Assembly (NCBI GenBank): GCA_021819125.1
Contig: JAKARW010000018.1
Span: forward strand, 1 to 32,524
DNA length: 32,524 nt
From: Pseudomonadota bacterium
GTDB taxonomy: Bacteria > Pseudomonadota > Gammaproteobacteria > Acidiferrobacterales > Acidiferrobacteraceae
Direction: 5' to 3'
A program made the translations under genes and the position numbers. The notes under the pieces were generated by a model. It saw nothing but the letters and a program-made list of their open reading frames with translations. It was not told where the DNA came from and did no database searches. Shown here piece after piece: positions 8,563 through 17,200 of this stretch; position 1 is the stretch's first letter, and each line of letters opens with the position of its first letter.

Positions 8563-8880
8563 ATGGAAGATTATATTGACCTGCAGGCGCGCGTCCCGGG
8601 CCCCGAATCATTACGGCCCGATGCGGTCATCATCGAGGGGCGGACCCATGGCGGGCGTGCGTGCCGGATCGTGGATAACACCTGTTCGGTGGCGCGCGAG
8701 GATCTGGTCGGCGTCCTGAACGATCTCATCGCCGCGCGTCGATTCGGAACCGCGGCACTCTCGGCGCATGGCGGTCATACCCTGGTCATCGGTCGGCCGG
8801 AGGCCACCCATATCCAATTCGGCGAGACTCTCTACCGCCTACTCCTCTACCCTTACGAGGCGAGGATCGAGCGGTTCTGA
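8563..8880 (+). CDS. Conserved-looking hypothetical protein, 105 residues
   Basis: I do not recognise this protein. It is a soluble, balanced sequence (begins MEDYIDLQARVPGPE, ends YPYEARIERF) with single Cys residues near 34 and 41 and no signal peptide or membrane helix. The composition is unlike the Arg/Ser-rich shadow frames around it, and ATG follows a 50-base gap after the Nfu-domain gene. Its last 42 bases overlap the 3' end of the Kdo hydroxylase gene on the opposite strand, so both proteins are coded there. Confidence 0.6.
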   Translation: MEDYIDLQARVPGPESLRPDAVIIEGRTHGGRACRIVDNTCSVAREDLVGVLNDLIAARRFGTAALSAHGGHTLVIGRPEATHIQFGETLYRLLLYPYEARIERF

Positions 8881-9771
8881 CTTCGAGGTCGCCGCCGTCA
8901 GAGTCCGTCCCAGGAGCCGCTCCAGCACCGAAAGCGGCGCGCTTGCCGGCTCATTCAGGCCCCGCACGGGCACATGGAAGGTCTGCTCTAAGAGGTATTG
9001 ACCGGCCATCGCCGCATGGGGGACTTGATCTGTAAAGACCATCCAGGTGGTCCCGGCCGGAAAGGTCACCTCATACTGGGGACAGTGGCGCTGGAAATAA
9101 TCATCACCCTTCATGGCATTGTGCAAAGCCAGCATGTAATGATCGTAAGCCGAGCGGTAGCCATGGGTGAGCCCGCATGCCGACAGTAACCAGCGCTGCC
9201 CGGGTAGCGGCGGACGTATGGCCGGCAAGAAGCGCCGGGCGCAGGTCTCGAAAGGCTCGCCAAGGCGCCATATCCGGCCATGGCCGTCGGGATTCACATT
9301 GCTAAAGACCCGCAATATGCGCCGGCCCCCGTTGGGGCGCGACGGAAAGGCATCCACGTGCAGGCGGCTGTCGTCCTTACGATAGGACGAGGGCCGCTCC
9401 TTGACCTCGACCGGGCGGTAGCTCGTGCGCCCCATACCCAAATGCGGTGCGTAGCTTGGCAGCAGGCCTTCGACCAGGTGACGCGCGCTCTGCGCAAACC
9501 GCGCCACCATGTCTTGCAGGCACTCCCGTTCGCGGCCGGTCAAGGTCGTCCCTTTCAGGCGGCCCGATGACGGATCATAACTGATGTTCTTGGCGCGGCC
9601 ATCCGAGCAGCGCGGATCCAGAAACCGTCGCTCATCGGCACTGAACACAAACGCAAGGCGCGGAAAGAACAAGACCCTCCCGGCCTCGAGCGCGCGCAGC
9701 GCCCGATCCCTGACGGCCTCCCCGAAGGCCGCATCGAATCGCTCGCCATCAATGTTCTCCAACGGATCCAT
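8839..9771 (-). CDS. kdoO: Kdo hydroxylase (Fe(II)/2-oxoglutarate-dependent), KdoO-like
   Basis: A 310-residue homologue of the lipid A Kdo 3-hydroxylase family, which converts outer Kdo of LPS to Ko using Fe(II), oxoglutarate and oxygen. Supporting marks are the N-terminal DPRCSDGRAKNISYDP block, the metal-binding H-x-D in RLHVDAFPSRPNGGRR, and a distal histidine in FTDQVPHAAMAGQYLLEQTF. The ATG at 9769-9771 follows GGAGAGGG; an upstream ATG at 9798 is poorly placed. It implies a Kdo-containing LPS, and hydroxylation of Kdo is thought to make the core more acid-stable in some bacteria. No other LPS genes are adjacent. Its C-terminus overlaps the convergent 105-residue gene. Confidence 0.85.
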   Translation of the reverse strand: MDPLENIDGERFDAAFGEAVRDRALRALEAGRVLFFPRLAFVFSADERRFLDPRCSDGRAKNISYDPSSGRLKGTTLTGRERECLQDMVARFAQSARHLVEGLLPSYAPHLGMGRTSYRPVEVKERPSSYRKDDSRLHVDAFPSRPNGGRRILRVFSNVNPDGHGRIWRLGEPFETCARRFLPAIRPPLPGQRWLLSACGLTHGYRSAYDHYMLALHNAMKGDDYFQRHCPQYEVTFPAGTTWMVFTDQVPHAAMAGQYLLEQTFHVPVRGLNEPASAPLSVLERLLGRTLTAATSKSEPLDPRLVRVEE

Positions 9772-9831
9772 GACCCTCTCCCCGCCATCCGCGTCCATCG
9801 CCCTTAAGCCCCGAGAGCCGCTCGCACGCGC

Positions 9832-10497
9832 CTATCCGCTGGCTCCCAGCCGGCACAGCCGGTAAACCGCCTCCTCGCGCCACGCCAAGCCCTGCTCTGC
9901 AAGCTGCGGATCCTCCTGTGCGGTCTTACGTTCGCACTCCAAGACCTCCACCGTGAAGTGATCGGCGAATATCTCCTGGATCTCCGCTGCCGATACCGCA
10001 AAGGGCGGCCCGCTCTGCGGATCCTTCAGGGAGAACGGGGCGATCAGCAGGACCGGCGTCCCGGGGGCCAACAGGCGCGCCATCTGCTCGGCATAGGCGC
10101 GTCGCATCGTAGGCGGCATGGCGATCAGCGCCGCGCGATCGTAGACCGCCGCCACCGGCCCGAGCAGTTCCGCGGTCAGCCGAAAGTAATCCCCGAGCAA
10201 GATCGTGATGCCGGCACTCTGGTACTCGAGGAACTCGCCGCGTCCGACCCGATCGACCGGGATCTCCTGCTCCCGGAAAAACGCCTCGACGGCGAGCGGA
10301 CTGATCTCGATACCGACCACCTCGCGCCCCCGTTTCGCAAGCCAGTTCATGTCACGGCTCTTGCCGCACAGCGGCACGAACACAGCCCCCCCATCACCGA
10401 GGGTCTCGATGTGCTTAAGCAGAAAGCGGTTGATCTCGGCCTGATGGAAACCGATACGATTCTCATGCCAACGTGTATGCCAAAATTCCGCCTTCAT
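9832..10497 (-). CDS. tpm: Thiopurine S-methyltransferase family protein
   Basis: A 221-residue SAM-dependent methyltransferase with all the marks of bacterial TPMT: FWHTRWHENRIGFHQAEIN at the N-terminus, VFVPLCGKSRDMNWLA as the SAM-binding loop, VVGIEISPLAVEAFF, and YDRAALIAMPPTMR. In bacteria these enzymes methylate selenium and tellurium oxyanions as well as thiopurines, giving metalloid resistance. ATG at 10495-10497 overlaps the stop of the upstream phosphatase gene (ATGA), and AGGAGG lies just upstream within that gene, so the two are translationally coupled. Confidence 0.9.
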   Translation of the reverse strand: MKAEFWHTRWHENRIGFHQAEINRFLLKHIETLGDGGAVFVPLCGKSRDMNWLAKRGREVVGIEISPLAVEAFFREQEIPVDRVGRGEFLEYQSAGITILLGDYFRLTAELLGPVAAVYDRAALIAMPPTMRRAYAEQMARLLAPGTPVLLIAPFSLKDPQSGPPFAVSAAEIQEIFADHFTVEVLECERKTAQEDPQLAEQGLAWREEAVYRLCRLGASG

Positions 10498-11300
10498 GTC
10501 CCCTCCTGCGCGACCCCCAATAGGTCCGTGACCGCCGCTACCGCCGCGGGTCTTCCGAAAACGACTTGATAACGCCCGGCGGGCCCGCCCAGGCGCACAA
10601 AGGCCGCGCCCGCCTCGCGCGCGATCGCCCACGCCGCGCACACGTCCCAGAGCTGGGCATGCCAGTCGATGGCCACCGCCCCCTGGCCCTGCAAAACCAC
10701 GCTATGGGCATAACAGTCGCGGTAAACGCGCAGATTGGGATAAGCCGTCGCCAACCGGCCGAAGAGTTCCGGCCGCCCGCCCTTCACAAAATTCTCCGGG
10801 GCGGTGGCGATGACTATCGGTGCCCCGCGCTCATTGCGATCGGCAACCCGTACGGGGCGGCCATTGCACGAGGCGCCCAGTCCGTAAGCGGCGCTCACCC
10901 GCAGATCGAGCCGTGGGTGATCTATGACCCCCAGCACCGGAAGACCCTCATGGCACAGGGCCACCAGGGTTCCGAAGGTCGCCATGGCGTGCACGAAATT
11001 GTCAGTGCCGTCAATCGGGTCCAGGACCCATTCCCAGGCACTACCCCGACGCTGCGCCGGATACTCCTCGCCGACTACGTCATGATCGCCGAATTGTCCG
11101 GCGATGGCCTCCCGCCAGGCGGCCTCTATGCGCCGATCGGCCGCGCTCACATATGAGCCATCGGCCTTGACCACGATATCCGTTTCTCCGACCGGTGTCT
11201 CGGCGAGAAGCCGCCGCGCGAGATCGGCAAGGGAAAACGCAAAACGCAGGAAGCGGCGGCTGTCGGCCTCGCCGATACAAGGCAAAGATGCGGGCTTCAT
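10494..11300 (-). CDS. Inositol monophosphatase-family phosphatase, HisN-like
   Basis: A 268-residue Mg2+-dependent, Li+-sensitive-type phosphatase. Metal-binding motifs are present: the Glu pair in VVGEEYPAQ, WVLDPIDGTDNFVHAM, and WDVCAAWAIAREAGA near the C-terminus. These suit inositol-1-phosphatase, histidinol-phosphatase (HisN) or PAP phosphatase; the short spacing and the FVHAMATFGTLVAL segment look most HisN-like, but no his genes are near. It ends in an ATGA overlap with the methyltransferase gene. A TTGTCT/TATCTT pair in front would start RNA almost at the ATG. Confidence 0.85.
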   Translation of the reverse strand: MKPASLPCIGEADSRRFLRFAFSLADLARRLLAETPVGETDIVVKADGSYVSAADRRIEAAWREAIAGQFGDHDVVGEEYPAQRRGSAWEWVLDPIDGTDNFVHAMATFGTLVALCHEGLPVLGVIDHPRLDLRVSAAYGLGASCNGRPVRVADRNERGAPIVIATAPENFVKGGRPELFGRLATAYPNLRVYRDCYAHSVVLQGQGAVAIDWHAQLWDVCAAWAIAREAGAAFVRLGGPAGRYQVVFGRPAAVAAVTDLLGVAQEGT

Positions 11301-11308
11301 GGGTACCG

Positions 11309-11337
11309 AAGATACCGGCTCCCTAAGCCGCAGACAA
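11309..11337 (-). promoter_or_regulatory. Possible promoter of the phosphatase-methyltransferase pair
   Basis: On the minus strand TTGTCT (11332-11337) and TATCTT (11309-11314) are 17 bases apart, each matching four of six consensus positions. The ATG at 11300 is eight bases past the -10, so the mRNA would be leaderless or nearly so; no Shine-Dalgarno is seen in front of that ATG. Confidence 0.35.
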
Positions 11338-11463
11338 GACCGGCCAGCCGCCTAAAGGGCGGTTTGATGCCGACCCATCGAGCCCGCGTCATGGCCCGGC
11401 GCCGGCCGGCGTTCGCACGGCACCCGGCGATGGCAAGACGATAAGGTCCGCGGATTCGACCCA

Positions 11464-11490
11464 TGACCGATCCCGTTATTCGGTTATACT
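11464..11490 (+). promoter_or_regulatory. Possible promoter ahead of the aspartase leader
   Basis: TATACT at 11485-11490 (five of six to the -10 consensus) lies 15 bases after TGACCG (11464-11469), a weak -35. Transcription would begin near 11497, just before a 13-bp perfect hairpin, and run about 180 bases to the aspartase start. Confidence 0.4.
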
Positions 11491-11509
11491 GGCGCGTAAT
11501 TTTGGACCC

Positions 11510-11539
11510 GGCACAAGCCGCCGCCGGGCGGCTTGTGCC
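11510..11539 (+). other. Perfect hairpin in the aspartase 5' leader
   Basis: GGCACAAGCCGCC (11510-11522) pairs perfectly with GGCGGCTTGTGCC (11527-11539) around the four-base loop GCCG. The stem is not followed by a T-tract, so it is not a simple terminator. The remaining intergenic region (11301-11675) holds a strong Shine-Dalgarno-like GAGGAGG near 11593 with no start codon behind it and an A/T-rich patch at about 11629-11641. No gene is visible in it. It may be a leader structure, a processed small RNA or the remains of a lost gene. Confidence 0.45.
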
Positions 11540-11675
11540 ACGGCGCTCGCACGCCGCAGGCCTTCGCGAGCCGGCATCCATTTCAATCCTTACAGAGGAG
11601 GGCGAAAACGCAGCGGTCGCGCGATAGCCTTAAAAATAATAGGGGCTTTGCCGCACACCGGCGTTTCGCATACGC

Positions 11676-13061
11676 ATGACAACGCGCATAGAAAAAGACA
11701 GTCTTGGCGAATACCCGGTCGCGGCCGATGCCTGGTATGGCATCCAAACGGCGCGCGCCGTGGAGAATTTTCCGATATCGGGCCGCGGCCCCGATTGTGA
11801 CTTCATCATCGCCCACGCGCGGGTGAAAATTGCGGCGGCCCGGGTGAATACCCGCGCGGGTTGGCTCGAGGAGCGCCTCGCGCGCGAGATCGAACGCGCC
11901 GCGACCGCCATCGTCGACGGCCAGTACCATGGCGAGTTCGTGGTTGACCGGTTTCAGGCGGGGGCCGGCACCAGCCACAACATGAACACCAATGAGGTCA
12001 TCGCCAACCTCGCCAACGTGGCGCTCGGTGGTCAACGCGGCGTCTACCACCCGGTGCACCCCAATGACCATGTCAATATGGGGCAGAGCACGAACGACAC
12101 CATCCCGACGGCGATACGCTTGGCGGCCCTTGCCAAGCTTACGCGTCTTGTCTTTGCCACCCACGAGATGGCGCGCACCCTTGATGCCTTGGGCGTGCGC
12201 GAGCGCGACACCGTGAAAAGCGGCCGCACCCATCTGCAAGACGCCGTTCCGACGACGCTCGGGCGCGAATTTTCGGCCTACGCCTGGACCCTCAAACGCT
12301 GCGCCCGACGGATCCAAGATGCCGCCATCGATCTTGGTGAATTGGGGCTTGGTGGCAGCGCGGTCGGCACCGGCCTCAACACCCCGCCCCATTACGCCAA
12401 ACAGGTCTGCGAGGAGCTTGCCGCACTGACCGGCGAGGCCTTGCGTCCGGCGCCCGATCTTTGCGCTCAGATGCAATCGATGGCCGACATCATGCAGCTG
12501 TCGGCGGCGATCCGCGGACTTGCGCTCGAACTCACACGCATCGCCAACGACCTGCGGCTGCTCGCCTCGGGGCCGCGTACCGGTTTTGCCGAAATCCGCC
12601 TGCCTGCGGTGCAGCCGGGGTCGAGCATCATGCCCGGCAAGGTCAATCCGGTCATGCTCGAGATGTTGAACCAGACCTGCTATCAGGTTTTAGGACAAGA
12701 TGCGGCGGTGGCGGCCATGACCCAGGCCGGTCAACTTGAATTGAATGTCATGATGCCGGCGCTCGGGTCTGCGCTGTTTGACATGATGGACTGGCTGACC
12801 CATGCCATAGTCGCGGTGACCGCGCGATCGCTTACCGGTATCGAGGCCGACCGCGACCGCTGTCAGGCCTATGCGCACACGAGCGTGGGCCTTGCCACCT
12901 TGCTGAACCGGGCGATCGGCTATAGCGCGGCCGCGCGCGTGGCACAGGAGTCGGAGGCGAGCGGTCGGCCGATCGCCGAACTCGTAGCCGCCCACGGCCT
13001 CATGGATCATCAGGCGTTCGTGGACCTGGTAGCGCGCGCGGCGTCCGGCGACCCCTCATGA
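11676..13061 (+). CDS. Aspartate ammonia-lyase-like enzyme (fumarase/aspartase superfamily)
   Basis: A 461-residue homotetrameric lyase of the class II fumarase/aspartase superfamily. The N-terminus (RIEKDSLGEYPVAADAWYG, ENFPISG) and the blocks GAGTSHNMNTNEVIANLA, MGQSTNDTIPTA and GRTHLQDAVPTTLGREF follow Bacillus AspB rather than FumC. The flexible catalytic loop GSSIMPGKVNP has its serine at 317, with Thr185-His186 as the partner pair. Expected reaction: L-aspartate to fumarate plus ammonia; fumarase activity cannot be excluded. ATG 11676 is the only start after an in-frame TAG, and it lacks a Shine-Dalgarno. The stop overlaps the start of the WrbA gene. Confidence 0.85.
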   Translation: MTTRIEKDSLGEYPVAADAWYGIQTARAVENFPISGRGPDCDFIIAHARVKIAAARVNTRAGWLEERLAREIERAATAIVDGQYHGEFVVDRFQAGAGTSHNMNTNEVIANLANVALGGQRGVYHPVHPNDHVNMGQSTNDTIPTAIRLAALAKLTRLVFATHEMARTLDALGVRERDTVKSGRTHLQDAVPTTLGREFSAYAWTLKRCARRIQDAAIDLGELGLGGSAVGTGLNTPPHYAKQVCEELAALTGEALRPAPDLCAQMQSMADIMQLSAAIRGLALELTRIANDLRLLASGPRTGFAEIRLPAVQPGSSIMPGKVNPVMLEMLNQTCYQVLGQDAAVAAMTQAGQLELNVMMPALGSALFDMMDWLTHAIVAVTARSLTGIEADRDRCQAYAHTSVGLATLLNRAIGYSAAARVAQESEASGRPIAELVAAHGLMDHQAFVDLVARAASGDPS

Positions 13062-13660
13062 CACGGATCCTGGTGCTCTATTACAGCCGCCACGGCAGTG
13101 TGCGGCGCATGGCCGATCTGGTGGCGCGCGGCATAGCGTCGGTCCCCGGATGCGAGGCCGTGGTCCGTACCGTGCCCGAGGTCTCACCCGTCTCGGAGGC
13201 GACCGCCGCCATGGTCCCTGAAAGTGGCCCGCCCTATGCCGATCTCGACGATCTGCGCGGCTGCGACGGCTTGATCCTTGGCAGCCCCACGCGCTTTGGT
13301 CACATGGCCGCACCCCTCAAGCACTTCCTCGAAACCACGACACCCCTGTGGCTTGCCGGGGCACTCGCCGACAAGCCGGCCGGCGTCTTTACCTCGACTG
13401 GCACCCTGCATGGCGGGCAGGAGGCCACGCTTTTGTCGATGAGCGTGCCCCTCTGGCATCACGGCATGCTCCTGGTCGGCATCCCCTACACAAAGCCGGA
13501 ACTGACCACCACCACCTCCGGCGGCACACCCTACGGCGCAAGCCACCTCGCCGGCGCGCGCGACGATCGGCCGGTGAGCGCCGAGGAAAAGACCTTGTGT
13601 CTGGGGCTGGGCGAGCGCGTGGCGCGTATCGCGCAAAGACTTGCCTTGGCATCGGCCTAA
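13058..13660 (+). CDS. wrbA: NAD(P)H:quinone oxidoreductase, WrbA family
   Basis: A 200-residue flavodoxin-like FMN enzyme that reduces quinones by two electrons, limiting semiquinone formation. The phosphate-binding loop is LYYSRHGSVRRMA at the N-terminus. LILGSPTRFGHMAAPLKHFL and STGTLHGGQEATLLSM are standard WrbA blocks, and the insert GTPYGASHLAG matches the WrbA-specific loop. Length is normal. ATG overlaps the aspartase stop by four bases, so the two are translationally coupled. It converges with hda, 21 bases away. Confidence 0.92.
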   Translation: MTRILVLYYSRHGSVRRMADLVARGIASVPGCEAVVRTVPEVSPVSEATAAMVPESGPPYADLDDLRGCDGLILGSPTRFGHMAAPLKHFLETTTPLWLAGALADKPAGVFTSTGTLHGGQEATLLSMSVPLWHHGMLLVGIPYTKPELTTTTSGGTPYGASHLAGARDDRPVSAEEKTLCLGLGERVARIAQRLALASA

Positions 13661-13681
13661 GTCTCGGCGCGCGGGGCGACC

Positions 13682-14368
13682 CTAGGGGCGCGCGAGGATG
13701 GCGCGCAGATAGGGGATGGTAAGACGCCGGCCGTCGACCAAAGTCTCGCGATCGAGGTCTTCGAGCAACGTGAAAAGCGCCTGAGGGTCACGCGGACCAT
13801 GAGCCAAAAGATAGGCGCTCGCGGCATCGCTCAAGTCGAGCCCGCGCAAGGAGGCGCGGTGACGCAGGGCCTGGGCCTTGACCTCGTCCGACAGGCGACG
13901 CATGGCGACGACGGGGCCGCTTGCAAGCCGCGTCCGCAAGTCCGCGCGCGCCACCGGTAGACCGGCGGGGTTACTACGCCCGGCGAGCGCGATGCGCCGC
14001 GCCGGCGCCAGCGTCTCAAACAAGACGAATAGGCGCCGCTCGCCATCGACGTGTCCCGCCAAGGCCTCCATGTCATCGACGCAGACGGTACTGTCAGGCG
14101 GCAGATCGGCAAGACTTCCCCAAGCCGCCTCAGATGTATGGGCGAGCGACACAAAGGCGCAAGGGCCGCTTTCCGAAACCGCGCGCGCCAGCGCCGCCAG
14201 GAGATGGGTCTTGCCGCAGCCCTCGGGACCAAACAGATACAAGGGTCCCGGTCGCCCCTGCGCAAGGGCGCGTGCGGCGGCGAGCGCCGCGCCGTTTTCG
14301 GCCGCCCAGAAGTTCGCAAACGAGGGGCGGTCGCGCACCGACAGATCAAGTGGCAGTTGGCGCGTCAT
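13682..14368 (-). CDS. hda: DnaA regulatory inactivator Hda
   Basis: An AAA+ protein homologous to DnaA domain III. With the beta clamp it stimulates ATP hydrolysis by DnaA, preventing re-initiation. The N-terminal clamp-binding motif is QLPLDLS at residues 4-10. Walker A is GPEGCGKTH and Walker B is VCVDDMEAL; a sensor-2-like region with LSDEVKAQALRHRA follows. At 228 residues the length is typical. ATG at 14366-14368 overlaps the stop of the 72-residue small protein gene upstream by four bases, so hda is translated together with it. Its neighbours pgsA and purMN fit the usual gammaproteobacterial location. Confidence 0.92.
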   Translation of the reverse strand: MTRQLPLDLSVRDRPSFANFWAAENGAALAAARALAQGRPGPLYLFGPEGCGKTHLLAALARAVSESGPCAFVSLAHTSEAAWGSLADLPPDSTVCVDDMEALAGHVDGERRLFVLFETLAPARRIALAGRSNPAGLPVARADLRTRLASGPVVAMRRLSDEVKAQALRHRASLRGLDLSDAASAYLLAHGPRDPQALFTLLEDLDRETLVDGRRLTIPYLRAILARP

Positions 14369-14583
14369 CGCGTCGCGTAGGACGCATCGGTCGAGCGCCA
14401 GACCACTTCCCCTGTACCCACGCGCACCACGCGCACTTCTTGCTTTTTGGGATCGTCCACGCCTTCGATGGCCATCGCAATCGCAGCCGACCTGTCGCTG
14501 TCGTGTCGCGTAAACACATCGGCCGGCAACCCATCGCTTGCCAGCGGAAAGTCCGACTCAATTCGGTAACTCACAGCGCGCAT
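14365..14583 (-). CDS. Small protein coupled to hda, homologous to an IS607 passenger
   Basis: A 72-residue protein (starts MRAVSYRIESDFPLASDGLP, ends TGEVVWRSTDASYATR). ATG at 14581-14583 has AGGA seven bases upstream, and the stop overlaps the start of hda (ATGA). The family is not one I can name. It is plainly homologous, over its whole length, to the broken small reading frame at 24513-24726 inside the IS607-type element: both share RIE-x-DFP, the AIEGV segment, and EVRV followed by GRST or WRST. The protein is acidic, with no signal or membrane helix. Its coupling to hda could mean a role near replication control or simply a chance neighbour; nothing in the sequence decides this. Confidence 0.75.
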   Translation of the reverse strand: MRAVSYRIESDFPLASDGLPADVFTRHDSDRSAAIAMAIEGVDDPKKQEVRVVRVGTGEVVWRSTDASYATR

Positions 14584-14804
14584 CCGGTTTCCTAGGATAC
14601 GAGAGTCTAGCGCCATCACCCGCGCAAACCAAAAGCCGCGAACGCGACCGGAGAAACGGGGGGCGACGCGGTGGCCGGCGCCCTCTGCAAGACGGGAAAG
14701 TCGCGGCCTTGCGAAGCGATCCTGAGGCACGGCGCGACCCCCGGCGCCGGACCTTGCCTCACGCCTGGCGGGCAAGCGAGACTCCGGCGGCCCAGACGGG
14801 GCGC

Positions 14805-15371
14805 TCAGTCTTTCCCGGCGCGCCCGGCCTCGATCTCCCGCACGATCCCCCATGTCCACAAATAGTGTCCGCCGCTTGCGATCGTCGTGACAAGGACCAT
14901 GAAGACGAGCGCCGCCTGGATGTGGGCGGCAGGAAACGCAAAGGCGCGCTCGGTAAGGACAAACACCACAAGCAGGATCTGGGTGAAGGTGTTGAACTTG
15001 CTCACCCGGCTTGGACGCATCGATACCGGCCCATACAGCGAGGTATAGACGAGATAGCCGCCGACGATGACCACGTCCCGGAAGGTCACCACGAGCACCA
15101 GCCAAAACGGCACGAGCGCGAGGAGGGCCAGCATGATGTAAGCGCTCACCAGCAGGATCTTGTCCGCCAAGGGGTCGAGGATGGCGCCGAGCTGGCTCAC
15201 GAAACCAAATCGTTTGGCGATGTAGCCGTCCAGCCCGTCCGATATCCCGGCCACCAGAAAGACCGCCAACGCCTTCAAGTAATGATGATCCTTAAGGACC
15301 AGGATCAAAAGCGGCACGAACGCCACCCGCATCAGGGTGATCGTGTTCGGCAAATACTGCAGTCTTTTCAC
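14805..15371 (-). CDS. pgsA: CDP-diacylglycerol--glycerol-3-phosphate phosphatidyltransferase
   Basis: A 188-residue membrane enzyme that makes phosphatidylglycerol phosphate, the committed step to PG and cardiolipin. The CDP-alcohol phosphotransferase motif spans residues 48-70 with Asp48, Gly49, Ala52, Gly62, Asp66 and Asp70 all present. The usual Arg after Ala is Lys53, a conservative change. Several membrane helices are clear ([28 protein letters not shown]). The ATG at 15369-15371 begins [16 protein letters not shown], as in most PgsA proteins. The small protein gene and hda follow on the same strand after about 220 GC-rich bases in which I see no gene. Confidence 0.88.
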   Translation of the reverse strand: MKRLQYLPNTITLMRVAFVPLLILVLKDHHYLKALAVFLVAGISDGLDGYIAKRFGFVSQLGAILDPLADKILLVSAYIMLALLALVPFWLVLVVTFRDVVIVGGYLVYTSLYGPVSMRPSRVSKFNTFTQILLVVFVLTERAFAFPAAHIQAALVFMVLVTTIASGGHYLWTWGIVREIEAGRAGKD

Positions 15372-15529
15372 GCGAACGCCTCTCTCTCTTACCGTGCGGG
15401 CTCGGCAAGACCCGACCGCAAGGGTTTGGTCCCGTTTACCCGCGCGTGCCGACGGATGTCAAGATTTACTTGCCGGGCCCTAGGCCCTACCATACAGCCA
15501 TCCTAAAGCCCGCCTGTGATAAGACTCTC

Positions 15530-16567
15530 GTGACTAAACCGAAGACCCCTGAGCCCTTAAGCTACCGCGCCGCCGGCGTCGACATCGAGGCCGGTGACGC
15601 GCTGGTCGAGTCCCTCAAGCCGATCGCGGCAAAGACCCACCGTCCCGGCGTTCTCGCGGGCCTCGGCGGCTTTGGTGCGCTCTTTGCGCTCTCTGGGCGC
15701 TATCGCGACCCGGTTCTGGTCTCCGGCACCGACGGTGTAGGCACCAAGCTCCTGCTCGCCATTGCGCTCGATCGCCATGACGACATCGGCATAGACCTGG
15801 TCGCCATGTGCGCCAACGACATTGTGGTCCAAGGGGCCGAACCGCTCTTTTTTCTGGACTACTTTGCGTCGGGCCGGCTCGACATCCACAAGGCTGAACG
15901 CATTATCGCCGGAATCGGGCGCGGCTGCGAGATGGCGGGTGCCGCTTTGGTCGGCGGCGAGACCGCGGAGATGCCGGGGATGTACCGCGACCAGGACTAC
16001 GACCTGGCCGGTTTTTGCGTAGGGGCGGTGGAGCGCGGTCGCCTGATCGACGGCCAACGCGTAAAGGAAGGCGATATTATCCTCGGCCTGCCCTCGTCGG
16101 GGTTGCACTCCAACGGCTACTCCCTGGCACGGGCGGTCATCGCCCGGCGCCAAGCGGACCTCACCGCGACCCTTGGTGACCGCCGCCTCGCCGACATCTT
16201 GCTTCACCCCACGCGTATCTATGTGAAGGCCTTGCTCGCGCTTCATGCCGCGATCGATGTCCATGCCATGGCCCATATCACGGGCGGGGGATTACCCGGC
16301 AACGTACCCCGCGTGATCCCGGGGGGCTTGCGCGCCGTCATCGATCGGTCATCGTGGTCACGGCCCCCCATCTTTGCCTGGCTTCAGGAGGGCGGGGACA
16401 TTGCCGACGAGGAGATGTACCGGACCTTTAACTGCGGCGTCGGCATGGTGGTGGTGGTGGATGCCGCCGACACCCAAACGGCCGAGGCCATCCTTCGCGA
16501 CCACGGGGAGGCGCCGTTTGTCATCGGCCACATCGATGCAGGTCCCGGCGAATTCGCGTGGGCCTAA
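15530..16567 (+). CDS. purM: Phosphoribosylformylglycinamidine cyclo-ligase (AIR synthetase)
   Basis: Fifth step of purine synthesis: FGAM plus ATP gives AIR. The GTG at 15530-15532 (product [22 protein letters not shown]) gives 345 residues, the E. coli length; an upstream ATG at 15446 adds 28 residues that are not family-like. Visible blocks are [42 protein letters not shown] and [16 protein letters not shown]. purN overlaps its last ten bases. The promoter must lie in the 158-base gap to pgsA, where TTGCCG (15471-15476) is a weak -35 candidate. Confidence 0.96.
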   Translation: MTKPKTPEPLSYRAAGVDIEAGDALVESLKPIAAKTHRPGVLAGLGGFGALFALSGRYRDPVLVSGTDGVGTKLLLAIALDRHDDIGIDLVAMCANDIVVQGAEPLFFLDYFASGRLDIHKAERIIAGIGRGCEMAGAALVGGETAEMPGMYRDQDYDLAGFCVGAVERGRLIDGQRVKEGDIILGLPSSGLHSNGYSLARAVIARRQADLTATLGDRRLADILLHPTRIYVKALLALHAAIDVHAMAHITGGGLPGNVPRVIPGGLRAVIDRSSWSRPPIFAWLQEGGDIADEEMYRTFNCGVGMVVVVDAADTQTAEAILRDHGEAPFVIGHIDAGPGEFAWA

Positions 16568-17148
16568 AACCGTCTTTGAAGGTGGCTGTCATGGTTTCGG
16601 GGCGCGGCAGCAATCTGCGCGCCCTGCAAGAACAGGCCCCCGAATATGGCTATGGGATCATCGGGGTCGTGAGCAACAACCCCGCGGCACCGGCCGTCGA
16701 CTACGCGCGTGCCGAAGGCCTTGCGGTCCACGTCATCGACCATCGCCTGTTTGCCACGCGCGCGGCCTTTGAAAACGCCTTGGTGGCGACACTCGATAGG
16801 CTCGCGCCCGACGTCATTGCGCTGGCCGGCTTTCTGAGGGTCCTCGGCACGGATTTTGTAGACCATTACCAGGGACGCCTGCTCAACATCCACCCCTCGC
16901 TTCTGCCCGCGTTCCCGGGGCTCGATACCCACCGACGCGCCCTGGCAGCCGGGGCCCGTGTCCACGGCGCCACGGTGCATCTGGTCACCCACGCCGTCGA
17001 TGGCGGCCCAATCATCGCCCAGGCCGGACTCACGGTCGATCCGAAAGAGTCGGCGGTAGCGCTGGGTGCGCGCGTGCTTGCCCTTGAGCACACCCTGTAC
17101 CCGTATGTGCTCGGCCGATGGGCACGCGGCGAGGTCGCCTACCACTAA
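16558..17148 (+). CDS. purN: Phosphoribosylglycinamide formyltransferase
   Basis: Transfers a formyl group from 10-formyl-THF to GAR in purine synthesis. 196 residues. The phosphate loop is [11 protein letters not shown] near the N-terminus. The catalytic Asn and His are in [16 protein letters not shown], and the catalytic Asp is in [11 protein letters not shown]. Start GTG at 16558 lies inside purM (10-base overlap), which indicates coupling. The order purM-purN is usual in gammaproteobacteria. Confidence 0.95.
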   Translation: MGLKPSLKVAVMVSGRGSNLRALQEQAPEYGYGIIGVVSNNPAAPAVDYARAEGLAVHVIDHRLFATRAAFENALVATLDRLAPDVIALAGFLRVLGTDFVDHYQGRLLNIHPSLLPAFPGLDTHRRALAAGARVHGATVHLVTHAVDGGPIIAQAGLTVDPKESAVALGARVLALEHTLYPYVLGRWARGEVAYH

Positions 17149-17200
17149 TCGGGCGCATGCTTCCCCTGAGCTTGGCGCGGGCATAAACTCCCCTATTTCT

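Noticed and set aside
11590-11679. A leader peptide in front of the aspartase, read in the frame that ends at TGA 11677-11679
   Set aside because: The frame is open after the strong GAGGAGG and its stop overlaps the aspartase ATG, but it has no ATG, GTG or TTG at a usable distance, so translation cannot be supported.
15471-15500. TTGCCG with TACAGC as the purM promoter
   Set aside because: The -10 matches only three of six positions; too weak to list as a feature.
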